Shown: one piece after another, positions 46,349-55,022 of the stretch
How the letters are laid out: the number at the start of each line of letters is the position of its first letter
How positions within the stretch are numbered: the first letter of the stretch is position 1
NCBI GenBank assembly: GCA_028688145.1
Contig: JAQTYU010000014.1
Location: 1 to 64,000, forward strand
Source of the DNA: Thiotrichaceae bacterium
GTDB taxonomy: Bacteria > Pseudomonadota > Gammaproteobacteria > Beggiatoales > Beggiatoaceae
Direction of reading: 5' to 3'
Length of the DNA stretch: 64,000 nucleotides
Program-made: the position numbers and the translations under genes
The notes under the pieces: generated by a model
The model's database searches: none
Told to the model about the DNA's origin: nothing
Seen by the model: only the letters and a program-made list of their open reading frames with translations

Positions 46349-46762
46349 ATGAACATTAGTAAATTATCTAGGTTAGAGCATGATGCACTCTTGTGTATTT
46401 TCAATACTGCATTTGGGCAAGCAATATCAGAAACATTGCTTGCTCGATTGGTAATTACGAAGAGAGTATTTAGTACGTCTATTGATGTCACTGATCCTGC
46501 TTCTCAGGAACTCTGTGCTGGGGGATACACAAATTTTAGTAAAATCTACCTAGGGGATTTATATACAGGAAAATTGGAACATAACTACTCTGCTTATGCT
46601 AAACATCCTCAATTAAAGTACGGTATTAGTTTTTTGTTATTTACTACTGAAGACAGAACCTCATTAGAGTTCTTAGAAATTTCTTTTTTCGATTATGAGC
46701 AGTTACCTATTTATCTATTGACAACTGAATCACATGACTTTTACGATTTTACGGCTAAGTAA
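46349..46762 (+). CDS. Hypothetical protein, 137 residues
   Basis: I do not recognise this gene. It is a soluble, mixed alpha/beta protein with a central segment GGYTNFSKIYLGDL and a hydrophobic GISFLLFTTEDRTSLEFLEI strand pair, a layout seen in some small immunity-type proteins (weak resemblance, not tested). The longer frame starting at TTG 46319 reads through family F repeat sequence, so the true start is most likely the ATG at 46349. Codon use is A-T-rich like the next gene. It is followed after about 40 bases by the ABC-like gene, so they may form an operon. Confidence 0.55.
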   Translation: MNISKLSRLEHDALLCIFNTAFGQAISETLLARLVITKRVFSTSIDVTDPASQELCAGGYTNFSKIYLGDLYTGKLEHNYSAYAKHPQLKYGISFLLFTTEDRTSLEFLEISFFDYEQLPIYLLTTESHDFYDFTAK

Positions 46763-46888
46763 GTAATGCCCACTTTAAAAATGGAGTAAAGGGAGGATAG
46801 TATAATAGCTACCAATGTAAAAATTCTGTGTAGTGGTGTAGTTATCAAGGATATTTCTATACCAGCATTCACACTAAATGATGGTGAA

Positions 46889-47428
46889 ATGCTGTTTATG
46901 AAATTACCCATGTACATTAACAGTATAGATGAAAACACTATTTACAATATTTTGCTTAAAAAGCAAAAAGTTAATGGTTTAAACATTACAGGGAAACCCT
47001 TAAGGATAGGGACACTAGCCTTAAATACCTCTTTATTTTTTAGGCTCAGATGGCATAAAAAAACAGTTCTTGATTATTTAAAGTCATTTACAAATCTTAA
47101 GCCAAGCCAAATTGAAGAAATATTACGTGGTTTTAAGATGTCTCCGTCCACAAAGCTTGGGGTAGTCGGCGGCACACAACGATTATTACTTGAAATAGAA
47201 ATAGCGATGTGCGGTGATGCAAATATCATCATATTTTCTACGGATGGATTAGACCCATTAGGGAGTATAATGCTCGTGGAACTTGTTAGAAGTAAATTAC
47301 TGAAAATATCCGCAATTTGTATTTGTTCACCGTTGGTTAATAACGATCGCTATAAAGAAACCGATACTTGTTCAGAAACAAAAATTATCAATGAAAATGT
47401 AGTTCACGTAACCAAACATCTTGCTTAA
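46889..47428 (+). CDS. ABC-ATPase-like protein without nucleotide-binding motifs
   Basis: About 180 residues, perhaps 209 if translation begins near 46802, where GGGAGG (46791-46796) precedes ATA codons in frame. The layout follows an ABC ATPase such as CcmA: N-terminal strands, then GVVGGTQRLLLEIEIAMCGD in the place of the LSGGQ signature helix, IIIFSTDGLDPLG in the place of Walker B plus D-loop, and ELVRSKL. The Walker A loop is absent (LNDGEMLFMKLPMYI instead of GPNGSGKS/T) and the catalytic Asp-Glu pair is Ser-Thr. It cannot be an ordinary ATPase; it may be a scaffold, an immunity-type homologue or a decaying gene. Confidence 0.55.
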   Translation: MLFMKLPMYINSIDENTIYNILLKKQKVNGLNITGKPLRIGTLALNTSLFFRLRWHKKTVLDYLKSFTNLKPSQIEEILRGFKMSPSTKLGVVGGTQRLLLEIEIAMCGDANIIIFSTDGLDPLGSIMLVELVRSKLLKISAICICSPLVNNDRYKETDTCSETKIINENVVHVTKHLA

Positions 47429-47566
47429 CACATTCTCACGAAAACCCTCCCCAAGCCACATTTCCAACCCCTCCCCCTCCTTATCCCAAACATAACATTG
47501 CATCCCTTTCAAGAATCACGTAAAATTCAAAGTTTTCATTTGGCAATTACTGGAAAAGCACACACT

Positions 47567-47836
47567 ATGGTTACTATTCGTCTTTCCCGTGGCGGCGCGA
47601 AAAAGCGTCCCTTCTATCATGTCGTTGTTACCGACTCTCGCAATCGCCGTGACGGACGTTACATCGAACGCTTAGGGTTCTTCAACCCCGTTGCAGCAGG
47701 TCAACAAGTTCCTTTGAAATTAGACTTAGCCCGTATTAACTACTGGTTAGGCGTTGGCGCACAACCCACCGACCGCGCCGCACAATTAATCAAGCAATTT
47801 ACCAAAGAACAAGCTGTAGTCGCAGTCGCTGCGTAA
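47567..47836 (+). CDS. rpsP: 30S ribosomal protein S16
   Basis: 89 residues beginning [20 protein letters not shown], with [18 protein letters not shown] and the [15 protein letters not shown] segment, all canonical S16. The start is the ATG at 47567; in-frame codons upstream to 47498 are leader. First gene of the rpsP-rimM-trmD-rplS operon. Confidence 0.97.
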   Translation: MVTIRLSRGGAKKRPFYHVVVTDSRNRRDGRYIERLGFFNPVAAGQQVPLKLDLARINYWLGVGAQPTDRAAQLIKQFTKEQAVVAVAA

Positions 47837-47843
47837 TTAAACA

Positions 47844-48356
47844 ATGTCAGCAACGCGGATCGTAGTCGGTCGAATCAGTGGTGTTTATGGCGTAAAAGGT
47901 TGGGTCAAAGTGTATTCACACACCAAGCCCCTCGAAAATATCCTGCGCTATACCCCGTGGCAACTCGGACAGCATGGACAATGGCGTGAAGTTAAACTTG
48001 CCGAAGGGAAACCGCACGGCAAAGGCATCATCGCCAGAGTCGAAGGCTGTGAAGATCGAGATGCAGCCGCCCAATTTATCGGGTCTGAAATCGCGGTCAC
48101 CCGGGAACAACTGCCACCCCCCAAAAAAGGGGAATATTACTGGATCGACCTCGTGGGCGCACAAGTCACTAATCAGCAAGATATTCTCCTTGGAGAAATC
48201 ACCGCGTGGATTGAAACAGGCGCAAACGATGTCATGGTTGTTAAAGGGACAGAGCGCGAACGCTTGATTCCGTTTTTAATCCCACAAGTCATCTTATCGG
48301 TTGACGTGCCCGCTAAACAAATTCGCGTCGATTGGGACGCAGACATTGAGTTTTAG
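47844..48356 (+). CDS. rimM: 16S rRNA processing protein RimM
   Basis: 170-residue assembly factor that binds S19 and helps mature the 30S head. The N-terminal RimM beta-barrel (VVGRISGVYGVKGWVKVYSHT) is followed by the PRC-barrel part (YYWIDLVGAQV, RERLIPFLIPQVILSVD). It begins 7 bases after rpsP and runs to 3 bases before trmD, the standard arrangement. Confidence 0.95.
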   Translation: MSATRIVVGRISGVYGVKGWVKVYSHTKPLENILRYTPWQLGQHGQWREVKLAEGKPHGKGIIARVEGCEDRDAAAQFIGSEIAVTREQLPPPKKGEYYWIDLVGAQVTNQQDILLGEITAWIETGANDVMVVKGTERERLIPFLIPQVILSVDVPAKQIRVDWDADIEF

Positions 48357-48359
48357 CGC

Positions 48360-49121
48360 GTGCAAATTGGGGTGATTACGCTGTTTCCAGAAATGTTCGA
48401 TACCTTGCGTGTCGGAGGAATTACAGGACGCGCCTTAAATCGCGGCTTGTTAAGCCTCAAACTCTGGAATCCGCGCGATTTTACCGATAATAAACACCGT
48501 CGTGTGGACGACCGCCCCTATGGAGGCGGTGCAGGGATGGTGATGCAGGTGCAACCGCTGCGCAGCACGATTACAGCGGCTGTCACCGAAATGGGTGCAG
48601 ATACCCATGTCATCTACCTTTCACCACAGGGCCGACGCTTGGATCAAGCGGGTGTTCAACGCTTGCTAGACTATCCCCGCCTGCTGTTATTGGCAGGACG
48701 TTATGAAGGGATAGACGAGCGCATCATAACCCATGATATTCATGAAGAATGGTCGATTGGGGATTATGTGCTCAGTGGCGGCGAGTTGGCAGCTATGGTG
48801 ATGATCGATGCGCTCACCCGCTGGTTGCCCGAAGCATTAGGGGACGCAGAATCTGCCTGTGCCGATTCTTTTTACGCAGGCTTGCTGGATTATCCGCATT
48901 ATACCCGCCCTGAATGTATTGAAGGTGCGACGGAACAAGACGTTCCTGCGGTATTGTTAAACGGGAATCATGCAGAAATTGACCGCTGGCGGCGTAAACA
49001 AGCACTCGGGCGCACTTGGCAAAAACGTCCTGACTTATTAGACAAATTAGACTTATCTGCCGAACAGAAAAAATTATTGGCAGAGTTTATTAACGAATTG
49101 AAACAAGAGGATATGAAATGA
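48360..49121 (+). CDS. trmD: tRNA (guanine-N1)-methyltransferase TrmD
   Basis: 253 residues. It methylates G37 of tRNAs, preventing frameshifting. SPOUT-family knot motifs are visible: LFPEMF at the start, [28 protein letters not shown] and [16 protein letters not shown]. The start codon is GTG, three bases after the rimM stop. The stop overlaps the rplS start by four bases (ATGA), so translation is coupled. Confidence 0.97.
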   Translation: MQIGVITLFPEMFDTLRVGGITGRALNRGLLSLKLWNPRDFTDNKHRRVDDRPYGGGAGMVMQVQPLRSTITAAVTEMGADTHVIYLSPQGRRLDQAGVQRLLDYPRLLLLAGRYEGIDERIITHDIHEEWSIGDYVLSGGELAAMVMIDALTRWLPEALGDAESACADSFYAGLLDYPHYTRPECIEGATEQDVPAVLLNGNHAEIDRWRRKQALGRTWQKRPDLLDKLDLSAEQKKLLAEFINELKQEDMK

Positions 49122-49504
49122 CGCATCCAATTATTGCTCAGCTTGAAAAAGAGCAAATGAACAAAGAAATTCCAAGCTTTGCACCCGGCGACACCATCGT
49201 TGTGCAAATCAAGGTGAAAGAAGGCGACCGTGAACGTTTACAGGCTTTTGAAGGTCTGGTAATTGCCAAGCGTAACCGTGGTTTAAACTCCGCTTTCACC
49301 GTGCGTAAAATTTCTCATGGCGAAGGCGTGGAACGGGTTTTCCAAAGCTACAGCCCTTTAATTGCTGGCATTGAAGTGAAACGTCGTGGCTCTGTGCGTC
49401 GCGCCAAACTTTACTACATGCGCGCTTTACGTGGTAAGGCTGCTCGTATTAAAGAAAAAATTCCTAATAAGAGAGCGATCAAGGCAAAGGTCACAACTGC
49501 CTAA
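49118..49504 (+). CDS. rplS: 50S ribosomal protein L19
   Basis: 128 residues with the L19 signatures [32 protein letters not shown] and [19 protein letters not shown]. It lies at the 30S-50S interface. AGAGGA precedes its ATG inside the end of trmD. Last gene of the operon, followed by a strong terminator. Confidence 0.97.
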   Translation: MTHPIIAQLEKEQMNKEIPSFAPGDTIVVQIKVKEGDRERLQAFEGLVIAKRNRGLNSAFTVRKISHGEGVERVFQSYSPLIAGIEVKRRGSVRRAKLYYMRALRGKAARIKEKIPNKRAIKAKVTTA

Positions 49505-49530
49505 CACGCAGATGCACTAGCCTACCGACA

Positions 49531-49570
49531 AACGGGTGATATGTGAGATACTGGCATATCACCCGTTTTC
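49531..49570 (+). terminator. Terminator of the rpsP-rplS operon
   Basis: AACGGGTGATATG pairs with CATATCACCCGTT followed by TTC; a perfect 13-base stem. Confidence 0.85.
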
Positions 49571-49604
49571 TATTATTCGTTCCCCCGTTTGTAGTGAGTT
49601 GTTT

Positions 49605-50087
49605 ATGCCCTCCTTTGACATCGTTTCCGAAATTGATAGCCATGAATTGGCAAATGCGGTTGATCAAACTAATCGCGAAGTGTCTACCCGTTTTGATTTT
49701 AAAGGGGCAGACGCTAAAGTTGAACAGACTGAAAAAGAATTGGTGCTGCACGCTGAAAATGAATTTCAGTTGCAACAAATGCAGGATGTATTGCACCTCA
49801 AATTAGCCAAGCGCGGTATTGATATTATTGCCTTCACTGCGGGCGAGCCTTTGCTGCAAAATCGACGCGCTCGCATGAGCATCACCATTAAGCAAGGCAT
49901 CGATAGCGAGATGGCTAAAAAGATTGTGAAGTTGGTGAAAGAAAGTAAACTCAAAGCACAAGCCAGTATTCAAGGGGAGCAAGTGCGGATTACGGGTAAA
50001 AAACGTGATGATTTACAAGAAGTGATCGCGCTTTTACGCGAGGCTAAGCTAGAATTACCCTTACAATTTAATAATTTCCGTGATTAA
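49605..50087 (+). CDS. yajQ: YajQ-family nucleotide-binding protein
   Basis: 160 residues starting PSFDIVSEIDSHELANAVDQ, as in YajQ/DUF520, with TRFDFKG, GIDSEMAKKIVKLVKESKLK and VRITGKKRDDLQ. Members bind nucleotides, and in Xanthomonas a homologue binds cyclic di-GMP and influences virulence gene control. The start is placed at ATG 49605 because upstream in-frame codons run through the rplS terminator. Length is about that of the E. coli protein. Confidence 0.93.
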   Translation: MPSFDIVSEIDSHELANAVDQTNREVSTRFDFKGADAKVEQTEKELVLHAENEFQLQQMQDVLHLKLAKRGIDIIAFTAGEPLLQNRRARMSITIKQGIDSEMAKKIVKLVKESKLKAQASIQGEQVRITGKKRDDLQEVIALLREAKLELPLQFNNFRD

Positions 50088-50101
50088 CTTAGGTATCGAT
50101 A

Positions 50102-50929
50102 ATGCGTATATTTCCGATGTTGGCTTTATGGGGTTTGTCTTTGAGCGTGGGCGCGACAGACACTTCTTCCCTGATTGAACAGAAAGCAAATACCACAGCA
50201 GCGGCGGAAAAACCTGCCGTTGAAAAGAAGCTAGAAGCGCCTGCGGCAGTAATTCAAACTTTAAAGCGCATGGTTAAGCTCGACATGAAACAAGTGTCGG
50301 TCTCTGCCTCTCCGATTCCGAATTTGTATGAAGCTTTAATCGGTTCTGAAGTGGTTTATGTCAGTGCGGATGGCAAGTATGTGCTGGTTGGCGACTTACG
50401 TGACGCAAACACGGGCGTGAATCTGACCGAAAATAAGCGCGGTGACTTGCGTAAAACTTCACTCGCAGCAGTGAAAGAAGAAGATATGATTATCTTCCCT
50501 GCCAAAGGTGATAATTTGTACACTATCACTGTGTTTACCGATGTAGATTGCGGCTATTGTGCAAAATTGCATCAAGAAGTGCCCAAGCTGAATTCGATGG
50601 GTGTGACCGTGCGTTATTTAGCTTTCCCCCGCGCTGGGATTGGTTCAGAAAGTTATAACAAAATGGTTTCGGTGTGGTGTTCAAAAGATCGTCAACAAGC
50701 GATTACTGACTCCAAAAAAGGCATCGATGTGAAGCCCACCAGTTGCGATAATCCTGTCGAAGCGCAATTTGAATTAGGGCGTATGGTTGGAGTTGCGGGC
50801 ACGCCTGCGATTGTGTTGCAGTCAGGTGAAGTTTTACCCGGTTACATGCCTGCTGAAAAATTAGTGGCGTATTTGCAGCAAAAAACTTTCCCTGTTTTAG
50901 GGCAAGGTGTGCAAGTTAAGCCGCAGTAA
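50102..50929 (+). CDS. dsbC: DsbC-like periplasmic disulfide isomerase
   Basis: 275 residues. Signal peptide (about 1-18), then an Ala/Lys/Glu-rich linker of about 40 residues that is longer than usual, a DsbC N-terminal dimerisation domain (SPIPNLYEALIGSEVVYVSADG, about 70-120) and a thioredoxin fold with active-site Cys150-Gly-Tyr-Cys153. A second cysteine pair (VWCS... PTSCDNP) and the cis-proline loop GVAGTPAIV are present. It should shuffle wrong disulfides and be kept reduced by a DsbD-like protein. It is close behind yajQ (14 bases) and may be co-transcribed; a strong terminator follows. Confidence 0.9.
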   Translation: MRIFPMLALWGLSLSVGATDTSSLIEQKANTTAAAEKPAVEKKLEAPAAVIQTLKRMVKLDMKQVSVSASPIPNLYEALIGSEVVYVSADGKYVLVGDLRDANTGVNLTENKRGDLRKTSLAAVKEEDMIIFPAKGDNLYTITVFTDVDCGYCAKLHQEVPKLNSMGVTVRYLAFPRAGIGSESYNKMVSVWCSKDRQQAITDSKKGIDVKPTSCDNPVEAQFELGRMVGVAGTPAIVLQSGEVLPGYMPAEKLVAYLQQKTFPVLGQGVQVKPQ

Positions 50930-50950
50930 TTGATGTGAATTGAGTTTGGA

Positions 50951-50992
50951 AAGAAGCCCGCATGGCTGTATTTTTCATGCGGGCTTCTTTTT
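50951..50992 (+). terminator. Terminator after the dsbC-like gene
   Basis: AAGAAGCCCGCATG pairs with CATGCGGGCTTCTT followed by TTT. Confidence 0.88.
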
Positions 50993-51001
50993 GGATATTG
51001 T

Positions 51002-51120
51002 TTGTCTGAATCAGGATTTACAGGATTATCCGAATTAAGCAGGATTAACCCTTAGAAAAGATTAAGTTTTATTCTTTAATTCTGAAAATCCTTTAATCCT
51101 GTGAATTCTGATTCAGACAA
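51002..51120. repeat. Palindromic repeat family E
   Basis: TTGTCTGAATCAGGATTTAC at the left, and the complementary arm ending GAATTCTGATTCAGACAA at the right, with several CAGGATT sub-repeats. A half copy lies at 54838-54885. Confidence 0.8.
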
Positions 51121-51128
51121 GTCAAAAT

Positions 51129-51623
51129 TTACAACCACCGCCGCACTGTCGCTTGATATTGAATATAACTTTCCCCAAATAAATTCAATAAATAACGTTC
51201 TTCTCGCAACACCACGCCCCAGTGCATCAGCCACAACAGCGGCATTAACAATAACAACAGCCATAATGAATTAATGATTAAAGTCATGCCTAAATACAAT
51301 CCTGTCATCGCGACATAGATAGGATTGCGCGAAAAACCAAACGCGCCTTGTGTTGAAAGCATGAGCGAGTGTTTACGCGGGTCGGGACTTGTTCCCAAAT
51401 TTCGTAAGCTGATAAATGCCCAGCCCGCCAGTGTGGCACTGACAATTAGTAAAAATATGCCCAAATATTGCAATATGCCATTGAAGGGCAAAATAGACTG
51501 TGGATAAATCAGGTGAATCATTCCTCCCATGCAAAATGCACTCAAATACAGCACGGGCGGGAGTGCGATAATCCCTGATGGGGTCGTTGTGACTTTTTTG
51601 AAGATATTTTTTAAGTTTAACAT
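51129..51623 (-). CDS. Isoprenylcysteine carboxyl methyltransferase-like membrane protein
   Basis: About 164 residues with four membrane helices. The C-terminal half carries the ICMT/PEMT signature: TQGAFGFSRNPIYVAMTGLY, then REERYLLNLFGESYIQYQATVRRWL (cofactor-binding Arg-Asn-Pro and the EE...FG..Y..Y pattern). Such bacterial proteins are SAM-dependent membrane methyltransferases of unknown substrate. The open frame extends upstream to 51791, but those 56 codons lie largely inside the IS5 remnant, so I place the start at the ATG at 51623. No strong ribosome binding site is visible. Confidence 0.78.
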   Translation of the reverse strand: MLNLKNIFKKVTTTPSGIIALPPVLYLSAFCMGGMIHLIYPQSILPFNGILQYLGIFLLIVSATLAGWAFISLRNLGTSPDPRKHSLMLSTQGAFGFSRNPIYVAMTGLYLGMTLIINSLWLLLLLMPLLWLMHWGVVLREERYLLNLFGESYIQYQATVRRWL

Positions 51624-51678
51624 ATTGAGTTTATTGTAAAAAATCTGAGTTTGGGGCAAGGTGTGTGGTGCTACACTC

Positions 51679-52126
51679 ATAGAACCGAATACGTTCAGAA
51701 TGATAGCCGTTATCCAATAAGATTTCCCACTCTCTGGCGGTTTATCCCTAAAATAATCGAGATTATCCTTGAATATCTCAATCAAACCCACGTCATCGCT
51801 AACATTGGCTTTTGTACAGTACGTAAATAAGAGAAAACTTAAACGATCACTGCTAGATAACTTTGTGAAAGCCCCCCCTGCTTTGGCGGCTCGCTAGACA
51901 GGTATTTTTCACCGATTGGAAGTCCACCATAATCAGGCTTGTATACATGACATTAAAAAGAAGGCTATATAACTATTCATGAGGACAGATTGGCAATAAC
52001 TCATTTACAAGACTTCAACGACTGCCCACTCTGCATCGTGCAAATTACTTGAATAAGGGCTCACTTTGCTTTGATTCTATATCGTTCATCTTTTACATCT
52101 TACACAAGACTTCACATCGGTTCTAT
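51679..52126 (-). mobile_element. IS5-family remnant, copy 4
   Basis: About 448 bases, with CGGTTCTAT at the right and ATAGAACCG at the left. Read on the minus strand it starts like copy 2 (ATAGAACCGATGTGAAGTC, then MSP-like start and DAEWAVVE). A central VKNTCLASRQ piece follows, then a DDE-domain piece near 51720-51810 (KANVSDDVGLIEIFKDNLDY), all broken by stops and deletions. Confidence 0.72.
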
Positions 52127-52199
52127 AATTGTGATTCAAGCATCTCGTTTACCTATTATTTTAAATCACACACTTACTATTATTCGTGGAAGGACAACC

Positions 52200-52382
52200 A
52201 TGTCAACCCTGACCGCCAAGCTCAAAAAAACATGGGCAATCATCCGAGAACTTTCGGGTGATGATGCCTATGAACGTTATTTAGCACACCTCGCTCAAGC
52301 CCACTCCGATTAAGAACCGCTCACCCGCAAAGCTTTTTTTCAACAAGACCGCAAATGGAATGGCGTGAAACGCTGTTGTTAG
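52200..52382 (+). pseudogene. YbdD/DUF466-family gene with one in-frame stop
   Basis: Short protein of the family found beside carbon-starvation transporter CstA (YbdD/YjiX). The frame reads MSTLTAKLKKTWAIIRELSG, then DDAYERYLAHLAQAHSD, a TAA at 52311-52313, and in the same frame EPLTRKAFFQQDRKWNGVKR ending in the family's terminal Cys-Cys at 52374-52379 and TAG. Without the stop it would be a normal product of about 60 residues. AAGGA lies just upstream of the ATG. No cstA gene is nearby; an IS5 remnant sits directly upstream and the beta-glucosidase gene 13 bases downstream. The stop may be a recent mutation or a base-call error. Confidence 0.75.
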
Positions 52383-52394
52383 GATAACTTATCT

Positions 52395-54629
52395 ATGTTT
52401 AATCGATTGATGTTAGGGCTTGCCCTGTGGCTGCCCACGCTGGCTTATGCGTACACGGATGTAGAAATTGATCGCAAGGTCGAAAATTTATTAGCACAAA
52501 TGAGCTTGACTGAAAAAATCGGGCAAATGACCCAAGTGACGCTCAACGTGGTTTCGGTCGGCACGCTGCCTTATGACATGAAAGAACCGCACGAATTAGA
52601 CGAGGCGCGTTTAAAAAACGCATTGGTCAATTATGGCGTGGGTTCAATTTTCAATGTCGGCGACCATGCTTTTTCACGCGAACATTGGCGAGAAATCATT
52701 GAAAAAATTCAGCAGGTTGCCACCACACAAACCCGCTTAAAAATTCCTGTGTTATACGGCATCGATGCCGTGCACGGCACTAATTACACTTATGATTCCA
52801 CACTATTTCCCCAGCAAATCGGCTTAGCGGCAACATGGAATCCCGAATTGGTGGCAAAAGCCGCCGCAATTACCGCCTATGAAACTCGTGCGATTGGCGT
52901 GCCTTGGAATTTTTCCCCCAGCCTAGATGTGGGCAGAAATCGCCTACATTCACGTTTTTATGAAACTTTTGGCGAAGATACTTTTCTGGTCAAAACTTTA
53001 GGCAAGGCAATGCTGCAAGCGTATCAAGGCAACGATGTCGCTGATAAAAATCATATTGCCGCGACTTTGAAACATTTTATTGCTTATGTGATGCCGCTGA
53101 ATGGTATCGACCGCAGCTCTGCGTGGATTCCTGAACATTATTTACGTGAATATTTTCTGCCGCCGTTTATAGACGCAATTGGCGCGGGCGCGAAGTCGGT
53201 AATGCTGAATCTTTCTGAAATCAATGGGATTCCTGTGCACGCCAATCCGCAATTAGTCACCGATTTATTGCAACACGAACTTAATTTTAAAGGCTTGATT
53301 GTCAGCGATTGGGAATCGATTCGCGAAGTTTTTTATCATCATCACGTTGCGGAAAATGATAAGCAGGCGGTGAAACTGGCGATATTGGCGGGCGTGGATA
53401 TGAGCATGGTTCCTTACAGTTTCGAGTTTGCCGATCAGTTACAACAATTGGTGAAAGCGGGCGAAATTAGCGAACAACGCATTAATACCTCAGTGCGTAA
53501 GATTTTGCGCTTAAAGTTTGAATTAGGCTTGTTTGAGCATCCCTATTATCCTGTCAGCGACTATCCTGATTTTGGCTCTGAAAAATTCCGTAAAGTAAGT
53601 CAAGAAGCGGCTTCAGAGTCGATTACTTTATTAAAAAATGAGAAAAATTTATTGCCCTTGCCAAAATCCGCAAAAATTTTGGTGACGGGTTTTACCGCAG
53701 ATTGGATACAGGCATTAAACGGCGGTTGGACTTATTCATGGCAAGGTAGCAAGCCGCTGTGGGTGACGCATAAGCCCACGATTTTGGATGCGATGGTGCA
53801 GAAATTTAGAGATCAGGTGAGTTACGTAGAAACTGCCTATGAAACCACGCCACTGGAAATTCAAGCGGCAGTCAAAGCGGCGGAGGATGCGGATTATATT
53901 GTGCTCTGCCTCGGTGAAAAACCTTATGCTGAAAACTTTGGTAATGTGCTGGATTTTGGTTTGCCTGAAAGTCAAATTAGTTTAGCGCGCGAGTTAGCGG
54001 CGACGGGAAAACCTGTGATTTTGGTGTTGGCAGAAGGCAGACCGCGCATTCTTAGCCCGTTCGCAGAGCAAATGCAGGCAATTGTGATGGCGTATTTACC
54101 CAGCAATGAAGGCGGTTTAGCGATTGCGGATATTTTAGCAGGCACGGTGAATCCTTCGGGCAAATTGCCGTTTACTTATCCGTTCGGACAAAATTCGCTG
54201 ACGATGTATGACCACAAGCATTCCGAAACTTACGCGGTGCAAGTGCAGTATCCCTTTGGCTTTGGGCTGAGTTATACCGAGTTTGCTTATAGCAATTTGA
54301 AAATTGACCGCAAACAATTGACAGCAGGGGATACGCTTAACATCAGCGTGGATGTTACTAACACGGGAAAACGAGCGGGCAAAGAAGTGGTGCAATTGTA
54401 TATTGGCGATGTGTTCGCAAGCCTTGCGCCACCTGTGAAACGTTTGCGCGGCTTTGAAAAAATCGAATTGAAGCCCCAACAAACCAAAACTGTGCATTTT
54501 AAAATCGCAGTTGAAGACATAGCCTTTATCAATGCGCAGAATAAAAAAGTCGCTGAAAAAGGGGATTTTGAGGTCATGCTTGGGGATTTAAAAGGACGTT
54601 TTGTATTAACGGAAGACGTACATTTTTAG
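52395..54629 (+). CDS. bglX: Periplasmic beta-glucosidase, GH3
   Basis: 744 residues. Signal peptide (about 1-18, ending TLAYA). The GH3 N-terminal barrel spans about 30-350, with YGIDAVHG, the KHF motif (AATLKHFIAY) and nucleophile region GLIVSDWESI. The alpha/beta sandwich (about 390-600: ITLLKNEKNLLPL, PSNEGGLAIADILAG) and a C-terminal fibronectin III-like domain (VDVTNTGKRAGKEVVQLYIGD) follow. It should hydrolyse beta-linked oligosaccharides in the periplasm. It may be transcribed together with the broken ybdD-like gene upstream. A GGGTGGAATA hairpin follows at 54635-54662. Confidence 0.92.
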   Translation: MFNRLMLGLALWLPTLAYAYTDVEIDRKVENLLAQMSLTEKIGQMTQVTLNVVSVGTLPYDMKEPHELDEARLKNALVNYGVGSIFNVGDHAFSREHWREIIEKIQQVATTQTRLKIPVLYGIDAVHGTNYTYDSTLFPQQIGLAATWNPELVAKAAAITAYETRAIGVPWNFSPSLDVGRNRLHSRFYETFGEDTFLVKTLGKAMLQAYQGNDVADKNHIAATLKHFIAYVMPLNGIDRSSAWIPEHYLREYFLPPFIDAIGAGAKSVMLNLSEINGIPVHANPQLVTDLLQHELNFKGLIVSDWESIREVFYHHHVAENDKQAVKLAILAGVDMSMVPYSFEFADQLQQLVKAGEISEQRINTSVRKILRLKFELGLFEHPYYPVSDYPDFGSEKFRKVSQEAASESITLLKNEKNLLPLPKSAKILVTGFTADWIQALNGGWTYSWQGSKPLWVTHKPTILDAMVQKFRDQVSYVETAYETTPLEIQAAVKAAEDADYIVLCLGEKPYAENFGNVLDFGLPESQISLARELAATGKPVILVLAEGRPRILSPFAEQMQAIVMAYLPSNEGGLAIADILAGTVNPSGKLPFTYPFGQNSLTMYDHKHSETYAVQVQYPFGFGLSYTEFAYSNLKIDRKQLTAGDTLNISVDVTNTGKRAGKEVVQLYIGDVFASLAPPVKRLRGFEKIELKPQQTKTVHFKIAVEDIAFINAQNKKVAEKGDFEVMLGDLKGRFVLTEDVHF

Positions 54630-54634
54630 TTGTA

Positions 54635-54662
54635 GGGTGGAATAGCGTAGCGTATTCCACCC
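54635..54662 (+). terminator. Hairpin after the beta-glucosidase gene
   Basis: GGGTGGAATA pairs with TATTCCACCC around an eight-base loop. The sequence resembles the GTAGGGTG-type repeats, so it may be a repeat half. Confidence 0.55.
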
Positions 54663-54837
54663 ATAAAGGTGATAACGCTAGGCATGACGCAATTGAATCG
54701 ATAAGACCCTCTTTGTACGGTAGAAGCTTGTAAAATCATCGCCGCTGGAGCGTTGGAATGAGACAAAAGGATAATATCATCATTGAGTTATGACTACTTT
54801 AAAACTTTTCTTATCCCGAATTCACGTGATGTTAGGG

Positions 54838-54885
54838 CTTAATCCTGTTTAATTCGGACAATCCCGTAAATCCTGATTCTGACAA
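54838..54885. repeat. Palindromic repeat family E, half copy
   Basis: CTTAATCCTGTTTAATTCGG and AAATCCTGATTCTGACAA match the right arm of 51002-51120. The rest of the gap up to 55022 is leader sequence of the cytochrome gene without another gene. Confidence 0.7.
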
Positions 54886-55022
54886 TAAGCGGGCTTGCGC
54901 TAGGTTAAGGCACAATCCCCAAAAATATGTTATAACGGCAACGCATTTTTAACAAAAAATGATGACAACCTTGTGAGTGAAAAACACTCATTTGTGTATG
55001 GCTTACTATGAGGATATAGACA

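Noticed and set aside
52049..52199. Upstream extension of the ybdD-like frame
   Set aside because: These codons lie in the IS5 end and intergenic DNA. The family-like protein starts at the ATG at 52200 behind AAGGA.
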